NCBI RefSeq assembly: GCF_000024205.1
Contig: NC_013216.1
Span: 930,001 to 994,000, forward strand
From: Desulfofarcimen acetoxidans DSM 771
GTDB taxonomy: Bacteria > Bacillota > Desulfotomaculia > Desulfotomaculales > Desulfofarciminaceae
Length of the DNA stretch: 64,000 nt
Reading direction: 5' to 3'
Part shown: in pieces, positions 61,467 through 64,000 of the stretch
How the letters are laid out: each line of letters begins with the position of its first letter
Position numbering within the stretch: the first letter of the stretch is position 1
The notes under the pieces: model-generated
What the model was told of the DNA's origin: nothing
The model's database searches: none
The model's input: the letters and a program-made list of their open reading frames with translations, nothing else
Translations under genes and position numbers: made by a program

Positions 61467-63335
61467 ATGTTAATGAAAAAGAAGTATATAACATTAAAAT
61501 ATGAAGGCTTCACAAATCAACTGCTTATATTAGTAGTTATTTTACTCCTGATTCCAATAATTCTTTCAATGTATTTATTTTATATGCTGCATTCTACGGA
61601 ACTAGGCATAATTAACAGTCATCGAAAGGTTTTGGAAGAAGCTATGAATCAACTTGACAGCAGTATGAATAGCTCGTTCGATGAAATTTTATCTGGCTTG
61701 AATGTGGGGAATTTGCAAAGGCGCGATCAAGAAAAAGCGCTTAATCAGGCGCTTAAGCCTGTGGTGGACAATGTTAAGAAAAAGTATCCCAATATGGATA
61801 TGGGTTTTTATTCAGAGGAATTTGATGTAATCTTAGATGGAGATAACGAGCATTTACATGAGAACTTTTCTACACGACGAAAACGAAATTTTGATGACGC
61901 CCTAAAGACTAACAATATGGTATTTGAGGTTTTGGGCCAGGGCGGAGACGGGCAGTTAGAAACCTATCGGCCGTTAAGGCGTGACGGGAAGATTATTGGA
62001 GCTATATGGGCTAATGAGGATATAAAACCTATTCAAAAAAGGGTTGACCAAATCCAGCAGGTTGTATATGTTGTAATGATACTTGGGGTTGTTTTGGCTT
62101 TTGGCGGGGCTTTTAGTTTGATTAGTAAATTTGCCAAAAATGTCAATGAGATTAAAAAGGGTCTGAATATCATGGGCAACGATCCAACCTTTATGCTGCC
62201 CAAAGCTACAGGTGAGTTAGGACAAATAACTGATGCAGTTAATGATATGTTCAATAAACTAATTGATATTCAAAACTATAACGAGCTTATTCTAACAAGC
62301 ATAGATGACGGCATCATTACTATAGATAAGAATGAAAAGATAATGAGTTTTAACTCAACGGCGGGTGCAATGCTGGATCTCGATAGTAATTGTATCGAGA
62401 AAAAAATAGATGAGGTTTTTCCTCCGGACTTCCCTCTATCCTATTATCTGAAGAATACTCTTATTGAGGGTAAAGCGGTAAAGGATAAGGACTTGATTTT
62501 CGAAAACTTTACTGATGGACCACGGCACCTGTTGGTCAGTACATCCTTAATGATTAATGTCAGGCAGGAATTGGTGGGTGCTCTGCTGCATTTCAGGGAT
62601 ATTACAGAGTTATCCCGTTTAAGGGAAAGCGTAAACAGGCAGAAAAGACTTGCTTCACTGGGTAAGCTGGTAGCCGGTGTAGCACATGAAATCAGAAGCC
62701 CGTTAACTTCAATTACCGGGTATATGCAGTTTTGGAATAAGGGTCGGGTTCCTTCTTCTAAATCATTAAATATTGTTAACCAGGAATTAAATCGATTGAT
62801 CTCAGTAACTGATAAGCTGTTGCAGTTTGCCAGACCTTCCAGAGCGGTATTTGAACCGTATGAATTAAATATTTTAATCAGAAGAGCCGTGCAATTTTTT
62901 AGAGATATACACGGCAGCAGTGATGTTAAGATTTCCTGTAATTGTGCGGAAAACTTGCCTTTAGCCTGGATAGACGCACATCAAATGGAACAGGTTCTGT
63001 CTAATATCCTGTATAATGCTTATCAGGCTATAAACCGCACAGGAAATTTAGAGATAACGACCTGGCTGGAAAAAGAAAGGAATATGTTATGCGTGGGAGT
63101 GAGGGACAATGGCTGCGGTATCCCTAAAGATGTCATACAAAATATGTTTGAGCCGTTTTACACCACTAAATCGAAAGGTACAGGATTGGGGCTTTCTATT
63201 GCAAAAGAGATAATATCAGCGCATAACGGGGAAATTCAGGTGGAAAGTGAACTAAATGTTGGGACTATGGTTGTAATTTATTTACCGATGTTTATAGGGG
63301 ATGATATGAATGTCAAAAGTGTTGATAGTCGATGA
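61467..63335 (+). CDS. Sensor histidine kinase (AtoS/NtrB-type)
   Basis: The 622-residue kinase has a membrane segment at about 17-40, an extracytoplasmic sensor (about 41-195), a second segment at about 197-218 (VVYVVMILGVVLAFGGAFSL), a HAMP-like linker, a PAS domain (YNELILTSIDDGIITIDKNE to FRDITELSRLRES), HisKA with the phosphorylated His in GVAHEIRSPLTSITGYMQFW, and HATPase with N-box EQVLSNILYNAYQAI, VRDNGCGIPKD and TKSKGTGLGLSIAKEI. It probably senses the compound handled by the TauE operon. AAAAGGAG lies before the ATG, and the response regulator overlaps its end by 26 bases. Confidence 0.93.
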   Translation: MLMKKKYITLKYEGFTNQLLILVVILLLIPIILSMYLFYMLHSTELGIINSHRKVLEEAMNQLDSSMNSSFDEILSGLNVGNLQRRDQEKALNQALKPVVDNVKKKYPNMDMGFYSEEFDVILDGDNEHLHENFSTRRKRNFDDALKTNNMVFEVLGQGGDGQLETYRPLRRDGKIIGAIWANEDIKPIQKRVDQIQQVVYVVMILGVVLAFGGAFSLISKFAKNVNEIKKGLNIMGNDPTFMLPKATGELGQITDAVNDMFNKLIDIQNYNELILTSIDDGIITIDKNEKIMSFNSTAGAMLDLDSNCIEKKIDEVFPPDFPLSYYLKNTLIEGKAVKDKDLIFENFTDGPRHLLVSTSLMINVRQELVGALLHFRDITELSRLRESVNRQKRLASLGKLVAGVAHEIRSPLTSITGYMQFWNKGRVPSSKSLNIVNQELNRLISVTDKLLQFARPSRAVFEPYELNILIRRAVQFFRDIHGSSDVKISCNCAENLPLAWIDAHQMEQVLSNILYNAYQAINRTGNLEITTWLEKERNMLCVGVRDNGCGIPKDVIQNMFEPFYTTKSKGTGLGLSIAKEIISAHNGEIQVESELNVGTMVVIYLPMFIGDDMNVKSVDSR

Positions 63336-64000
63336 TGAAGAAGGCGTTTGTGAGATGCTGAAGGATGTCCTGGAAGATGAGGGTTTCGAAATTACATTGG
63401 CCTATAACGCTAAAGATGCTTTAAAGATTATGGAAACAGAATTTCCCGATACGGTGCTTTTGGATATCAGACTGCCTGATGCCGATGGAATAGAGGTTAT
63501 GGATAAGTTGAAACAAATGGGCATAGAGGTTCCGGTTATTTTAATGACTGCTTTCGGTACAACTGAGATTGCTATTCAGGCAATGAAGCAGGGAGCACAT
63601 GACTACCTGAATAAACCCTTAAATTTAGATGAATTGGTGCTTGCCGTACAAAAATCAATAAAAATGCAGAGGTTGGTTTCTGAAGTAGCTATTTTGAGAG
63701 AAGAGTTAGATCAAGAAACAGATTCAGTAGATAGCTTTATCGGACAATCCAGGCATATGCAGGATGTGTTTAAAACTATCGGTAAAGTTGTTGACAGTGA
63801 TATTACTGTTTTGATACAAGGGGAAAGCGGCACCGGAAAAGAGGTAGTGGCCAGGACTATTCATAGCAACAGCAGGCGCAGCAGCCGTCCTTTCATTAAG
63901 ATTAATTGTGCCACGATACCTGAGCAGTTAATGGAGAGTGAATTGTTCGGGCATGAAAAGGGTTCTTTTACCGGGGCTGTCAGTCAGAAAGCAGGTAAAT
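63310..64000 (+). CDS. NtrC-family sigma-54-dependent response regulator (partial, runs off the window)
   Basis: The visible 230 residues include the receiver domain (VLIVDDEEGVCEMLKDVLED; phospho-Asp in TVLLDIRLPDADG; Lys in DYLNKPLNLDE) and the start of the AAA+ domain with Walker A GESGTGKEVVARTIH and the GAFTGA loop in GHEKGSFTGAVSQKAG (Gly-Ser-Phe-Thr-Gly-Ala variant). The end with the Walker B and HTH is beyond 64000. It is translated from inside the kinase gene. It should activate the sigma-54 promoter at 58.8 kb. Confidence 0.95.
   Translation, partial: MSKVLIVDDEEGVCEMLKDVLEDEGFEITLAYNAKDALKIMETEFPDTVLLDIRLPDADGIEVMDKLKQMGIEVPVILMTAFGTTEIAIQAMKQGAHDYLNKPLNLDELVLAVQKSIKMQRLVSEVAILREELDQETDSVDSFIGQSRHMQDVFKTIGKVVDSDITVLIQGESGTGKEVVARTIHSNSRRSSRPFIKINCATIPEQLMESELFGHEKGSFTGAVSQKAGK

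Overview
The window looks like the chromosome of a spore-forming, anaerobic, low-to-mid-GC Firmicute, probably in the Peptococcaceae / Desulfotomaculum-Pelotomaculum range. This is inferred from AGGAGG-type ribosome binding sites, two YheC/YheD-like spore-coat ATP-grasp proteins, a RsbU/RsbV/RsbW-type partner switch, a sigma-54 two-component system and a UbiD-family decarboxylase. Several genes are broken and many IS scars are present, so much of the window is accessory DNA.

Layout. (1) 1-13.8 kb: the end of a CRISPR-Cas operon (probable cas3 tail, cas4, cas1, cas2; type I-B-like), an IS630 element between cas2 and the leader, and a very large array of 30-bp repeats. I count 68 repeats at 3526-7981 and 58 at 10048-13825, split by an IS1634-like transposon. 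A tyrosine-recombinase remnant follows. (2) 14.5-26.5 kb: a one-direction gene train that starts with a dCache/HAMP/PP2C phosphatase and includes a HATPase-GNAT fusion, a HisC-like aminotransferase, a second GNAT-like protein, an acyl-CoA/acyl-ACP ligase, an Sfp-type phosphopantetheinyl transferase, an acyl carrier protein, a deleted MFS transporter, a STAS antagonist, a RsbW-like kinase, a 3'-truncated molybdenum hydroxylase and an ECF-like sigma factor. (3) 26.5-38.9 kb: a peptide natural-product (RiPP) locus with a previously easy-to-miss 52-aa double-glycine peptide, a lipid-anchored-type substrate-binding protein, the three NHLM/NHLP bacteriocin export proteins, two nearly identical Nif11-type precursors with a Lys-first, four-Cys core, an OlsB/FeeM-like N-acyltransferase and two radical SAM-SPASM maturases.

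The central hypothesis (inference) is that regions 2 and 3 form one system. A fatty acid is activated by the ligase, loaded on the dedicated ACP (made holo by the Sfp-type enzyme), and transferred by the OlsB-like enzyme to the single core lysine. The two radical SAM enzymes would form thioether or other crosslinks at the cysteines. The C39-peptidase ABC transporter would then cut at Gly-Gly and export the product. The partner switch plus sigma factor would control expression. This would be a lipidated, radical-SAM-crosslinked RiPP.

(4) 39-49 kb: a substrate-binding protein paired with a dicarboxylate/amino-acid symporter, an elaborate cloverleaf-like inverted-repeat structure, a Uma2-type nuclease, transposase scars, and an IS607-type remnant with a zinc-finger-less TnpB relative followed by a structured candidate guide RNA, inserted into a fragment of a duplicated secreted DUF2680-like gene. 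(5) 49-64 kb: more ordinary chromosome: threonine synthase, a nitronate monooxygenase-like enzyme, the two YheC/D proteins, a UbiD decarboxylase, three tandem CBS-pair proteins, and a sigma-54-type promoter driving a TauE/SafE anion exporter operon next to a histidine kinase and an NtrC-like activator that runs off the right edge. Three copies of a roughly 68-bp hairpin-bearing repeat are scattered at 21.8, 56.6 and 61.2 kb.
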